Both the position numbers and the translations under genes were made by a program. A model generated the notes under the pieces. That model was not told the origin of the DNA. It made no database searches and saw only the letters and a list, made by a program, of their open reading frames with translations. A stretch of 64,000 nucleotides of DNA, taken from contig NZ_QKXH01000001.1 in NCBI RefSeq assembly GCF_003254745.1, positions 496,001 through 560,000 on the forward strand, in the 5' to 3' direction. Below are positions 53,807-62,009 of the stretch, one piece after another (the first letter of the stretch is position 1; each line of letters opens with the position of its first letter). The stretch is from Flavobacterium aquariorum (GTDB taxonomy: Bacteria; Bacteroidota; Bacteroidia; Flavobacteriales; Flavobacteriaceae).

Positions 53807-53936
53807 CTGAGCGGAGAGTAAAAGCTGCTGGGATAAGCTGAAATCATGCTTAGCAAGTTTATAACTATTATTTCCTATATTTGAACAAGGGAAAAACCAA
53901 GTATCTGACAGTTCAAGTTGAAAAAAAACTAAAAAA

Positions 53937-54518
53937 ATGAAACGAATAACTGTATTCTGTGGTTCTAGTTCAGGAATCGAAGAAATATATAGTTCACAAG
54001 CGACCTTGCTTGGAGAAACATTAGCCAAACGAGACATCGAATTAGTGTATGGCGGAGCCAACGTTGGACTTATGGGAGCCGTTGCTGACGGCGTTTTGAA
54101 CAATGGAGGAAAAGCAATCGGAGTGTTGCCTAACTTTTTGAGGTCAAAAGAAATTGCCCATAAACAACTCACGGAATTGATTTTGGTCGATACCATGCAC
54201 GAGAGAAAAACCAAAATGAATGACCTTTGCGACGGCGTAATCGCGCTGCCTGGTGGTTTTGGAACTTTGGATGAGCTTTTCGAAATGCTGACTTGGGCAC
54301 AACTTGGACTGCATAAAAAACCAATTGCCATTTTAAACATTGACGGTTATTTTGACTCATTGATTGCTTTCACCCAAACAATGGTCGAGAAAGGTCTTTT
54401 GAAAGAAGTAAACCAACAAATGCTTTTGGTAAGCGAGACTATCGAGGATCTTCTGGATAAAATGGAGAATTACGTTCCGCCAACAGTGGGGAAATGGATT
54501 GATAAGGAAGATATTTAA
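53937..54518 (+). CDS. LOG family protein (TIGR00730), cytokinin-type nucleoside monophosphate phosphoribohydrolase-like
   Basis: A 193-residue Rossmann-fold protein of the LOG family. Motifs: MKRITVFCGSSSG at the N-terminus, VYGGANVGLMGAVADG (residues about 38-53), MHERKTKMNDLCDGVIALPGGFGTLDELFE (about 82-111), which contains the PGGxGTxxE signature with the catalytic Arg/Glu of nucleoside 5'-monophosphate phosphoribohydrolases. In bacteria these act as AMP/IMP-type nucleosidases; the exact substrate is unknown. Cytoplasmic and monocistronic. Confidence 0.92.
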   Translation: MKRITVFCGSSSGIEEIYSSQATLLGETLAKRDIELVYGGANVGLMGAVADGVLNNGGKAIGVLPNFLRSKEIAHKQLTELILVDTMHERKTKMNDLCDGVIALPGGFGTLDELFEMLTWAQLGLHKKPIAILNIDGYFDSLIAFTQTMVEKGLLKEVNQQMLLVSETIEDLLDKMENYVPPTVGKWIDKEDI

Positions 54519-54714
54519 AGGCCGTTAATGAAAACTAAATCAAGCCAAATAAATAATGCGGTGCATTTTATTGAGTTAGCTGAGATATTTATCGGAGATT
54601 TGCAGTGAAATTAAATTTCCTATCATTGGTTTTTTGATTACATTTAAATTTTTAGAAAAAGATTTTCAGAGTAAGGATGTACTAGTGGTTTTAAGCAACC
54701 ACAGACTCACAACA

Positions 54715-54730
54715 ATTGATTCAAATCAAT
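54715..54730. promoter_or_regulatory. Small inverted repeat just upstream of 54735
   Basis: ATTGATT (54715-54721) and AATCAAT (54724-54730) form a perfect 7-bp inverted repeat with a 2-nt centre, ending 4 bp before the ATG. It could be an operator or simply AT-rich coincidence. A second hairpin, GTGGTT/AACCAC (54685-54702), precedes it. Confidence 0.3.
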
Positions 54731-54734
54731 CAAA

Positions 54735-55472
54735 ATGAAGAAAGATACCCATTCGACATATTCAATGCCAACAATTGAGGATTCTATTGCGCATAACCAG
54801 ATAATGAAAGCCGACTTATTGCCCGATCCAGAGTCGCGTTTGGATTCTATGAACATGAAGGAAAAGCCAATTGGAGATTCCAGTATTCCGTTTAGAGATA
54901 TGACTGATGCTGCGAGTAAACGGAAAAGTATTGGCCGACTCATTGATAAATTGGATGTTGCCACAAATGTTAGGTATCAAAGAACAGTAGAAGACACTTA
55001 CTGTAATGTGTATTCGTATGATTATTGTTATTTCTGCAAAGTATATCTGCCTACGGTTTGGTGGACGAATGAATCCCTGGAAAAAGTATTAGAAGGAGAA
55101 GCCGTTGAAGCTGTTTTTGAGCAAACTGTTGATCGGATTTACTCCAGTGCAATACACGATTGGTTCTTAGAATGGGGTGAAAGCTTTGGTTGGAAAAGAA
55201 TGTTTTCGGTCGATGAAATGCAATCTCAAGTGAACGAGAATGGCGGAGTTGGAATCATTTGCGCCAAAAGAAAAATAAAAGGACTTTCTGGACATATCGT
55301 TCCTGTTGTTCCCGAAACGGATTTGCATCGAGCATATCGAGAGAATGGACTTGTCGTTTATCCACTGCAATCACAAGCGGGAAAGGAGAATTATAACTAC
55401 TTTTCGGAAGTCAGAAAAGACTGGTGGAATGATGAATTATATTCCTCTTATGTGTTTTATTATCACGAATAA
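54735..55472 (+). CDS. Cysteine hydrolase-like protein (putative NlpC/P60- or CHAP-like peptidoglycan hydrolase), unassigned
   Basis: A 245-residue protein without a signal peptide. Residues 1-60 are polar and probably flexible. From about 80 the sequence reads VEDTYCNVYSYDYCYF, PTVWWTNESLEK, WFLEWGESFGWKRM, GVGIICAKRKIKGLSGHIVPVVPE and YPLQSQAGKENYNYFS. A nucleophile Cys90 at the start of a helix, His187 in SGHI and the acidic E194 after VVP are the layout of papain-like NlpC/P60 or CHAP hydrolases; a similar order (CN-Y, PRVWW, GW, SGHI, PLQSQAG) is one I associate with phage or toxin-type wall hydrolases. The family is not proven. The next gene on the strand encodes a ligase-like protein. 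The lack of a signal peptide would fit a contact-delivered effector. Confidence 0.6.
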   Translation: MKKDTHSTYSMPTIEDSIAHNQIMKADLLPDPESRLDSMNMKEKPIGDSSIPFRDMTDAASKRKSIGRLIDKLDVATNVRYQRTVEDTYCNVYSYDYCYFCKVYLPTVWWTNESLEKVLEGEAVEAVFEQTVDRIYSSAIHDWFLEWGESFGWKRMFSVDEMQSQVNENGGVGIICAKRKIKGLSGHIVPVVPETDLHRAYRENGLVVYPLQSQAGKENYNYFSEVRKDWWNDELYSSYVFYYHE

Positions 55473-55976
55473 TTTAAAAAATTAATCTGATATCTCAAAC
55501 ATTTTGCATTATTATTGATTTTCAGTGAATTAACTACTTGGAAATAAGATAATAATGAAGTACTTTTGCAACTTGGAAAAAACAAGAATGGCAAAAGTCA
55601 CAATAAGGCTATTAATCTGCTTAAATTATTGATATAAAAGTGATTAATAACAATAGTAATTTTATAACCCCCTTATAAAATTTCACTTTTTATCAATCGT
55701 TCAGTCGATACAAGTGCAGATTTCTGAGACTGAAACCGCCATGAAGAAATTTTCTTCCAATAATATGAAAAGCGGTTCCTGACAACCAAATTTTGAATAT
55801 TATTTCGGAAGAAATAAATTCCTAAAATTTAAAAAATAATAGAATGGATTTAACAATTTGTTTAATCCCTTAGAAGGATCGTCTCTGTTCTTTAATTTAA
55901 CAGATAAAAGATTCCTATTTCCGAATAAAAAAAGACTTTAAAAGATCAATTAACCATAAAAAGAAAACTAGTATAA
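55473..55976. other. 504-bp intergenic region with promoter and possible gene relic
   Basis: It contains a good promoter (55538-55568) followed at 55588 by an ATG opening a 14-codon frame (MAKVTIRLLICLNY, then stop). The remaining sequence to 55976 is AT-rich with scattered stops in all frames and no other gene that I can see. It may be the remains of a lost gene, or a long leader of the ligase-like gene. Confidence 0.45.
55538..55568 (+). promoter_or_regulatory. Bacteroidota promoter in the gap before the ligase-like gene
   Basis: TTG at 55538-55540, a 20-nt spacer, TACTTTTG at 55561-55568, an exact TTG-N20-TAnnTTTG match. The predicted start at about 55575 is 13 nt before the ATG at 55588 of a 14-codon frame and about 400 nt before the ligase-like gene. 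Confidence 0.65.
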
Positions 55977-57509
55977 ATGAAAGACAATCAGACAAAAAAA
56001 TATTATTGGGGAATAGGATTAGAAAACGAAACCTACATGCAATTTGAAGAATCCCTAATAGTTTCTGGTGAGTTTATACAAGAAAAAATTGGTTTTGAGA
56101 AATACAGTATTGATTACAGAAAATGCTATAAGCCAGAAAGTCTTACCCCTTTATTAAAAAAGGCTTTTGGTTTGAATGAAAATTACAAAGTGAGCAGAAT
56201 GATTAATAGTCATTCGTTAGAAAAACTGGATGTAAATTACCAACACAAAACACTGTCTGCAGTTAAATCATTGGATACTGATGAGGTTAATCCACAACCA
56301 CTTGAAAATCCAGACTATCTTGGAAAATCTATCATGGAACTTTTTCTTGAGGATCAACCGTACAATATTCAAAGTATGATTACCCAAAGAAACAAAACGA
56401 TGGGTTCTGTACATTTTGATGGAGATTCTATCGAATTTGTAACCAAATATTTTGAAAACCGAACGATAGCCGATTCCTGTAAAGAACTTAAAGCCACTAA
56501 AAAATTATTCCTTGATAAAATTAATGAATCGGCTGTACTGAATGGGAAATTAAATTTTCCCGATTACAATAACGGTCTTAATATGTTCATGACCAATCAG
56601 GAAAATCTTGTTTTGTTCAATAACGGCACCTATCATTTTCACATTACGTTGCCCTCATTGACTGAAGACAGCAGGATTGTGGATTACAATGATTTTGAAA
56701 AGACACACGCCAATGCTATTTATTTGTTGCAATGGTTTGAGCCTTTTTTCATAGCAACGCTTGGAAGTCCTGATATTATGGGAGTAATAAGCGATAAGTA
56801 CAGTTTGGACAAAAAATTCACTTTGGGTTCTATGCGAAATGCGATGTCACGTTACATAGGCGTGGGAACTTATAACAAAGCAATGCCAAAGGGGAAAATT
56901 CTAACCTACAAAGTAGATGATTTTAGAAAACTGCTAAAGTTTGAAAAAGAAGAAAACATTTGGTGGCGTGACCAGATTGAAGTGGACATGGAATATGAAT
57001 TGCTTTCGGAAGTTGGGCTTGATTTTAATCAGGAAAAAATGTATCAAAGCGGTTTTGAGTTCAGAAGCTTTGATGAGTTTCCGGCTGAGTATTTAAACGA
57101 TGTTCTTTTTTCCATTATTCTTATCTGTGAACATTCTCTAAATTTACCCGATGTTCAATGGGGACATGATAGTGCGGCTTGGAATAACTTAGTCTTTAAA
57201 GCTTTAAAAAACGGTTATTTAACCGAAATAAACGAAGTCGAAAAGAATGAAGTTTTAGATTTATTGCAAATCGTGAAACCATCTGACAGCGATTATAACG
57301 CACTAAAAGCCGAATTTGAAGCCATTGTAACGCTGGATGAATTTTTCTTCAAAATATTGGCTGTTTTGCATGATAAGTACAAAGACAACAATGTTTGTCT
57401 GGATTCGATGTATGGTCAAAAAACAAGTTCTCCTCCAAAATGGGATAACTTCAATAAATACCAAACTGAAAGACATTTACAACAAATAGGGGCTTTCTGC
57501 GAGAATTAA
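55977..57509 (+). CDS. Putative amidoligase of the glutamate-cysteine ligase/glutamine synthetase fold
   Basis: A 510-residue cytoplasmic protein. Motifs resembling the GCS/COOH-NH2 ligase fold are visible: an N-terminal strand with acidic metal-site residues (YYWGIGLENETYMQFEES, E16 and E18), the HxH strand NGTYHFHITLP (H220, H222), the helix WFEPFFIATLGSPDIMG (about 253-269) and SMRNAMSRYIGVGTYNKAMP (about 286-305). Such enzymes join a carboxylate to an amine using ATP. The substrate is unknown and I do not recognise a named subfamily. The C-terminal 150 residues are helical and unassigned. The neighbours are a Cys-hydrolase-like protein upstream (504 bp) and, convergent, a secreted protein 26 bp after its stop. 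Confidence 0.6.
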   Translation: MKDNQTKKYYWGIGLENETYMQFEESLIVSGEFIQEKIGFEKYSIDYRKCYKPESLTPLLKKAFGLNENYKVSRMINSHSLEKLDVNYQHKTLSAVKSLDTDEVNPQPLENPDYLGKSIMELFLEDQPYNIQSMITQRNKTMGSVHFDGDSIEFVTKYFENRTIADSCKELKATKKLFLDKINESAVLNGKLNFPDYNNGLNMFMTNQENLVLFNNGTYHFHITLPSLTEDSRIVDYNDFEKTHANAIYLLQWFEPFFIATLGSPDIMGVISDKYSLDKKFTLGSMRNAMSRYIGVGTYNKAMPKGKILTYKVDDFRKLLKFEKEENIWWRDQIEVDMEYELLSEVGLDFNQEKMYQSGFEFRSFDEFPAEYLNDVLFSIILICEHSLNLPDVQWGHDSAAWNNLVFKALKNGYLTEINEVEKNEVLDLLQIVKPSDSDYNALKAEFEAIVTLDEFFFKILAVLHDKYKDNNVCLDSMYGQKTSSPPKWDNFNKYQTERHLQQIGAFCEN

Positions 57510-57535
57510 ATCTTATTATATCGAGCACCGATTTA

Positions 57536-58909
57536 TTAAAACGAAGAGTCAAACCCATCAATGAATTTACGCATCGTATATTGTTTGGCATACGTATCGT
57601 AATATCCCATAATATAATAATTTTTGTATCGAATAATATTAGGTATCGTAACTTCGGGATGTTCCTCTCTAAAGCGGGAAATAAAATCGATGGCAAGTGG
57701 TTCCTGTACCTGTTTGGTTTGGTCCAATTTTTTATCGAACGTACTTTCAAAATATATAGTTGTTGGGACATTACGGAATGATAAATTAGTGTTGTCTTGG
57801 CCAACATCAGTAAATTGGATATCGCCGGTTCCACCCAATGTGATCAAAATGGATTTAGGTGTTTTATAAACGGTTATACCTACTTCCAAATACACTAATT
57901 GATCCAAGAACTTGGAAGTGTTTTTTAACTCTTTTGGTCTATCTCCTGCCAATTGTAACCACAAAGGAGAGCTTTTAAAAGGAATAGTTTCGGTTTTTGA
58001 AACGGTAATGCTTTTTAGGGTTTCGCCCGATTTGTAATCTTTTATTTCAAACAATAGTTCTTCTTCATTGACTTTGATTTGGTATATTTTGCTCTCGTGA
58101 TAATAGGAATTGGACAGGCTGACATAATTTTTTGTTGCGGTTTTAGGAATATTTTTTTCCAAAATCTCAATAGTTGCCAAGTCAATTTCGAAAGCTTGGG
58201 TTTCATTGTCGCTATGGTCGAAGGTGAGGAGCAATCTGTTTTTTAGGACATACAATTTCGTTTTTTGACTGCCTTTGAACAATGGATTGAACTGATTCGT
58301 TTCTATTTTTTCAATGGGGCAAACTTCTAGAATTTTACTAAAAGTTATAGCTTGATTTTTACTGTTTTTAAAATTAAAAGAACTGAAATCCAATGTTTTC
58401 TCTTCTTTTTTTCCGTTTTTTAAAGCATACAATATCAATTTTTGTTCGAAGTGTTTTTGCGAAAGAATATAAAAAGTGTTGTTTTCTTGAAATTGCGTGA
58501 TAATGGTTTGATTGAAAAAAGGTAAGTCATAATTAAAAACAGCAACAGCAGTTTTGGCATTCAAATCGTATTGGACAGCCATTATTTTAGTAAAGTCGGG
58601 GGTAGACCAATAAAGGGTAGGGTTGCTTTCGTCATCGAAACTATATCCGGCTACTACTTTATAAGCTATATCAGGCCTTGGTAGCGAAAATTGATTGGTC
58701 AGAAACAACGCGCTGTTGTATTTTAAGATTGTGAGTGTTTCTTTGTCGGAGGCAAATACGAAAACATCGTGTGTAGCGGTATTTTCCGCATTTACAATTT
58801 GCTTATATTCTTTAGATTTTTTTAGTTCCAATGGAAATGTAGCCAATAGTGTCTGACTAAAAAGAAAATTGCATTGAATTAGAATCAAAAAAAGAATAAA
58901 TTGTTTCAT
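57536..58909 (-). CDS. Secreted protein of unknown function
   Basis: A 457-residue protein with signal peptide (MKQFILFLILIQCNFLFSQ). The mature part has a repetitive beta-strand pattern suggesting a propeller-like fold (FVFASDKETLTILKYNSALFL, TLYWSTPDFTKIMAVQYDLN, TFYILSQKHFEQKLILYALKN), but no catalytic motif and no T9SS sorting domain is seen. The C-terminal part includes IDFISRFREEHPEVTIPNIIRYKNYYIMGYYD. It probably resides in the periplasm or outer membrane. No family is recognised. It is tail-to-tail with the ligase-like gene, and is followed by nothing on its own strand. Confidence 0.78.
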   Translation of the reverse strand: MKQFILFLILIQCNFLFSQTLLATFPLELKKSKEYKQIVNAENTATHDVFVFASDKETLTILKYNSALFLTNQFSLPRPDIAYKVVAGYSFDDESNPTLYWSTPDFTKIMAVQYDLNAKTAVAVFNYDLPFFNQTIITQFQENNTFYILSQKHFEQKLILYALKNGKKEEKTLDFSSFNFKNSKNQAITFSKILEVCPIEKIETNQFNPLFKGSQKTKLYVLKNRLLLTFDHSDNETQAFEIDLATIEILEKNIPKTATKNYVSLSNSYYHESKIYQIKVNEEELLFEIKDYKSGETLKSITVSKTETIPFKSSPLWLQLAGDRPKELKNTSKFLDQLVYLEVGITVYKTPKSILITLGGTGDIQFTDVGQDNTNLSFRNVPTTIYFESTFDKKLDQTKQVQEPLAIDFISRFREEHPEVTIPNIIRYKNYYIMGYYDTYAKQYTMRKFIDGFDSSF

Positions 58910-58975
58910 AAGTTCGTTACTTTCGGGATAAAATGATTTTTTTTAAATGATTCCAAAATCTTGTAGTAATCGGAT

Positions 58976-59605
58976 TTATTGATTCATTATTTCTTGAAAA
59001 TAATCTACCATTTGACCTACATGCATGGCATCCATCAATCCGTGGTGCACATGTACTGACATTGACATTTTTCTTTTACCCTTTTTAGAAACCATCATTT
59101 TGCCAAAAGAAATTTTCGGACAGCTATCAGGAAAAGTCATGCTGCGAGCGTGTGAAAGTGAGGTAAAATTTAGCCATGGAATTGCCGAAAAGTGAATGAC
59201 ATTATCGTCTTTAAATTCTCTGGTGAATAATCCAGTTGTACTTTGAATACGATTGATTTCTGTTATCGCTGTTTGTTCAAAAATTGCGTAATCGGGATGG
59301 TATTCAATTAAAGAAAATCCAAAAGTACCATCAGCTCGACTTATGGTTGCCGATCCATCTATGCGGTCATGAATGTAAATATGGGTGTTCTCAATTCGAT
59401 ATTTGAAATTTTCAAAAGCATTTATGGCCATCAAAGTTTTGTGCAAATAATAAATAAAAAAGGATATGCCCTGTGCTTTTGATGTTTCATACGCTTTGGT
59501 ACAATCAATAGTCACGTTAACTCCAAAAAAAGGTTCTTGCATTTGTTTAAAAAAAAGGAAATGCTCTTTTCGATTCCAATTGTCTAGGTCTAAAAGTTTT
59601 TTCAT
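58976..59605 (-). CDS. Chloramphenicol acetyltransferase-like acyltransferase
   Basis: A 209-residue protein of the CAT fold: LDLDNWNRKEHFLFFKQMQEPFFGVNVTID at the start, ENFKYRIENTHIYIHDRIDGSATI in the middle, and the catalytic motif VHVHHGLMDAMHVGQ near residue 190. The catalytic His and the structural Asp are present, but the usual HHxxxDG reads HHGLMDA. The length is typical of CAT monomers. The conserved housekeeping-like setting and this variation argue for a general acyl-CoA-dependent acyltransferase rather than a drug-resistance gene, but chloramphenicol acetylation cannot be excluded. Monocistronic between two minus-strand genes. Confidence 0.88.
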   Translation of the reverse strand: MKKLLDLDNWNRKEHFLFFKQMQEPFFGVNVTIDCTKAYETSKAQGISFFIYYLHKTLMAINAFENFKYRIENTHIYIHDRIDGSATISRADGTFGFSLIEYHPDYAIFEQTAITEINRIQSTTGLFTREFKDDNVIHFSAIPWLNFTSLSHARSMTFPDSCPKISFGKMMVSKKGKRKMSMSVHVHHGLMDAMHVGQMVDYFQEIMNQ

Positions 59606-59720
59606 TTTTTAGTATTTAGTGTGATCCAATTCTTTAGCGGTCTGAAGGTTTTAAGGGAATACGTTTAAATTTAAAAACCTAGCTAAAATACTAAATAAAA
59701 AGCATTTTAAGTAAAATAAA

Positions 59721-59754
59721 AAAAGCCCCAAAAGAAATTTCCTTTGGGGCTTTT
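59721..59754 (-). terminator. Rho-independent terminator of the OmpA-family gene
   Basis: Stem AAAAGCCCCAAA (59721-59732) with TTTGGGGCTTTT (59743-59754), 12 bp, 10-nt loop. On the minus strand it is followed by TTTTATTTTAC, about 19 bp after the stop codon of the OmpA-family gene. Confidence 0.9.
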
Positions 59755-59772
59755 AGTACTAATTCAATTTAT

Positions 59773-61029
59773 TTATTTTACCTTGAAAGTAACCCTTCTT
59801 ACTAGTTTTCTGGCTCCATCAGAATCTTTTTCAACAGAGGAATCTTCACCTGCAGCAACAATATTTAATCGTGAAGAATCGATTTTAGCTTTTACAAGAA
59901 TATCTTTAACGCTGTTTGCTCTTGCGTTTGATAACTTATCGTTATAATCAGACCTTCCAATTTCATCGGCGTGACCAATAATGTCAACCGAAGCCGTCGG
60001 GTTGTTTCTTAAATAAGTTAGAATAAAGTCAATTCCTTCTGTAGAAACATTTGTAGGTTTTGATTTTGCAAAGTCAAAATACGTTGTAACATATCCTTCA
60101 TTGATTAGGTTACGAATCAATTCGTTATTACTCAGTAAAACAGTTTGATCTGCTTTTTTGCCATACGTTTTTTCGAAGTAACGTTCTATTTCATCAGGGA
60201 TATTATTATTGTTCAAATCAACCGCTCTACCTTTGCTGTCTACCATTACACCCGAAATAGTGTTTGGTTCAGCATCAAGATAATCGACCACTCCATCACG
60301 ATCCGTATCTTGCATTTTAGTATCAATATCGTTTAATCGTTTATTGATTAAATCAAATTCATTTTCGTTGTCGACAACCCAGTCAGCATGTTTTTCGTTA
60401 GAACCTAAATACACGGTCAAACCTACTGTACCATTGAAAAGAATTCCTGAAAAACCTCTGTTAGCCGTTTGACTTGCCGCATCAAATGTACCGTCTTGAC
60501 CAGCTGTAAGAATGGTAGTAAAATCACCAGTTAGCGCTAAGCGATTAGATAATTTGATTTGACCAGTCACACCAGCTAAAAAGTTACCAGTTCTGTCTTT
60601 AAACGATGAATTTTCATCTTCTAATTGTGCTACGCCAAAACCAGCATGACCTAATAAGCCAATAGTTTTTGTCCAAGTTTCAAAACTCATAATTCGCCCT
60701 AAATTAGCAACCCCTTGCAAAGCTACTCTGTAATATTTAGTGTCAAAATCTGCTGTATTGTCTCTTTCTTTAAAACTATTATAACCAAAATCAGCTTTCA
60801 GACCGAATTTGTTATTAAACATGTATCGAACACCAAAATCAGCAACAAGTGGGCTGGGAGTAGATGTAGAATAGCCTGAAGTCATAGGTCTTTGTGGTTT
60901 GTTAACACCAGCTCCTAGTTCAATAGACCATTTATTGAAGTCGGTTTTTTTGCTTGTTTCTGTTGCCGTTTGAGCACTTAATGTGGTCATGCCAGAAGCG
61001 AAAACCAATGTTAATATAATTTTTTTCAT
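59773..61029 (-). CDS. OmpA-family outer-membrane porin
   Basis: A 418-residue outer-membrane protein. Signal peptide (cleavage after LSAQ, about residue 20), then an eight-stranded-type N-terminal barrel to about residue 220 (WSIELGAGVNKPQRPM, VADFGVRYMFNNKFGLKADFGYNSF, TVGLTVYLG). A thrombospondin type-3-like calcium linker follows (DTDRDGVVDYLDAEPNT, DLNNNNIPDEIE), and a C-terminal OmpA peptidoglycan-binding domain from about 300 (VDIIGHADEIGRSDYNDKLSNARANSVKDIL). It anchors the outer membrane to peptidoglycan; in Flavobacteria this type is an abundant major protein. A -7 box lies 24 bp upstream. Confidence 0.93.
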   Translation of the reverse strand: MKKIILTLVFASGMTTLSAQTATETSKKTDFNKWSIELGAGVNKPQRPMTSGYSTSTPSPLVADFGVRYMFNNKFGLKADFGYNSFKERDNTADFDTKYYRVALQGVANLGRIMSFETWTKTIGLLGHAGFGVAQLEDENSSFKDRTGNFLAGVTGQIKLSNRLALTGDFTTILTAGQDGTFDAASQTANRGFSGILFNGTVGLTVYLGSNEKHADWVVDNENEFDLINKRLNDIDTKMQDTDRDGVVDYLDAEPNTISGVMVDSKGRAVDLNNNNIPDEIERYFEKTYGKKADQTVLLSNNELIRNLINEGYVTTYFDFAKSKPTNVSTEGIDFILTYLRNNPTASVDIIGHADEIGRSDYNDKLSNARANSVKDILVKAKIDSSRLNIVAAGEDSSVEKDSDGARKLVRRVTFKVK

Positions 61030-61052
61030 AATTTCATAATTTAAATTCCCGA

Positions 61053-61060
61053 CAAACGTA
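61053..61060 (-). promoter_or_regulatory. -7 box of the OmpA-family gene promoter
   Basis: On the minus strand TACGTTTG (complement of 61053-61060), an exact TAnnTTTG box placed 24 bp before the ATG. No clean TTG lies at the usual distance. Confidence 0.5.
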
Positions 61061-61218
61061 CATTGGAAAGTTTGTTGGGAAATTTTAACCAGTGAATTAT
61101 GAAAACATTCGTTTTAGTTTTGTAAAAAACAGCTTTAAACGTATTCTTTTAGTGTTTAATTGTAAGATTTTAAATGCATCAAATAAGTAGAGTTTATTTT
61201 AAATGCTATTATCTTTGG

Positions 61219-61260
61219 CTAAAAACTATTTGGCAACAGTTTATTAATGGTCAAATAGTT
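61219..61260 (-). terminator. Probable terminator after metG-HAD
   Basis: A 9-bp perfect stem, AACTATTTG (61224-61232) with CAAATAGTT (61252-61260), 19-nt loop. On the minus strand it runs into TTTTTAGCC. It lies about 50 bp after the stop codon of the HAD hydrolase gene. Confidence 0.55.
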
Positions 61261-61307
61261 TCTACATAGCCTATTTGCCATTATTTCAATTTTGTAGAAG
61301 AATCTGT

Positions 61308-61994
61308 TTAATGTAGTTTTTTTAAAACCTCAGTTATTTTTCCAAAGGCCTGAAAGTTTTTGTGTTCGACTTTATGATCGATTTTTTCGTGCGCCCAAGT
61401 GGTGTGAAAAGGAATATGGACGGCATATCCGCCAATAGCTAAAACAGGTAACACATCCGATTTTAGGGAGTTTCCAATCATGAAAAATTCCTCGGGTTGT
61501 ATCTCCAGACGTTTAATCAAATCCGAATAATCCACTTCCTGCTTGTCTGACATCACTTCGATATGATGAAAATAATGCCCCAAACCTGAATTGTGTAATT
61601 TTCGGCGTTGGTCCAATAAGTCGCCTTTGGTGGCAACCACCAATTTATATTTTCCATGCAAAGCCTCTAAAGTTTCCTCGACTCCATCCAGCAACACAAT
61701 TGGCTTTTCGAGCAATTCTTTCCCGTATAGAATGATTTTTTCAATAATTTCAATCGGAATGGTATTGTTCGAAATTCGCATTGCAGCTTCAATCATTGAA
61801 AGGATGTAGCCCTTGATTCCGTAACCGTACAATTTGAGATTGTCGATTTCAATTTTAAACAGCTCCTTTGAAATTCCTTGGTGCGACAAATAATCTTCCA
61901 TTAAACCACAGAATTTTTTCTCGGTTTCATCAAAATAGGTTTCGTTAACCCATAAGGTATCATCCGCATCGAAGGCTATTACTTTTAGGTTCAT
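61308..61994 (-). CDS. HAD family hydrolase
   Basis: A 228-residue haloacid dehalogenase-superfamily phosphatase. Motif I is VIAFDADDTLW (nucleophile D9 and D11), motif II is VVATKGD (Thr120 region), motif III involves K/D around SDLIKRLEI, and motif IV reads FFMIGNSLKSDVLPVLAIG (the acidic residue is reduced to NSLKSD, as in several members). The helical cap lies between residues about 15 and 95. Probably a small phosphate ester or nucleotide phosphatase. It is 69 bp after metG on the same strand. Confidence 0.9.
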   Translation of the reverse strand: MNLKVIAFDADDTLWVNETYFDETEKKFCGLMEDYLSHQGISKELFKIEIDNLKLYGYGIKGYILSMIEAAMRISNNTIPIEIIEKIILYGKELLEKPIVLLDGVEETLEALHGKYKLVVATKGDLLDQRRKLHNSGLGHYFHHIEVMSDKQEVDYSDLIKRLEIQPEEFFMIGNSLKSDVLPVLAIGGYAVHIPFHTTWAHEKIDHKVEHKNFQAFGKITEVLKKLH

Positions 61995-62009
61995 GGTTTT
62001 ATTTATTTT

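Larger units (their letters stand above)
53560..53936. other. Intergenic region with short repeats and hairpins
   Basis: 377 bp without a convincing gene. It contains a 21-bp periodic repeat (53673-53777), a 9-bp hairpin (53772-53801) and a second small stem TTTTACT/AGTAAAA (53802-53823). A 64-codon frame at 53647-53841 only reflects the repeat. The block from about 53670 to 53850 looks like an intergenic repeat element of some kind. Confidence 0.55.

Noticed and set aside
53647..53841. 64-codon frame in the intergenic region before the LOG gene
   Set aside because: It consists mainly of the 21-bp repeat and a hairpin, with no family match; recorded as a repeat rather than a gene.
61210..61217. 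TATCTTTG on the plus strand as a promoter
   Set aside because: No plus-strand gene follows and there is no -33 element; it falls inside the hairpin region after the HAD gene.
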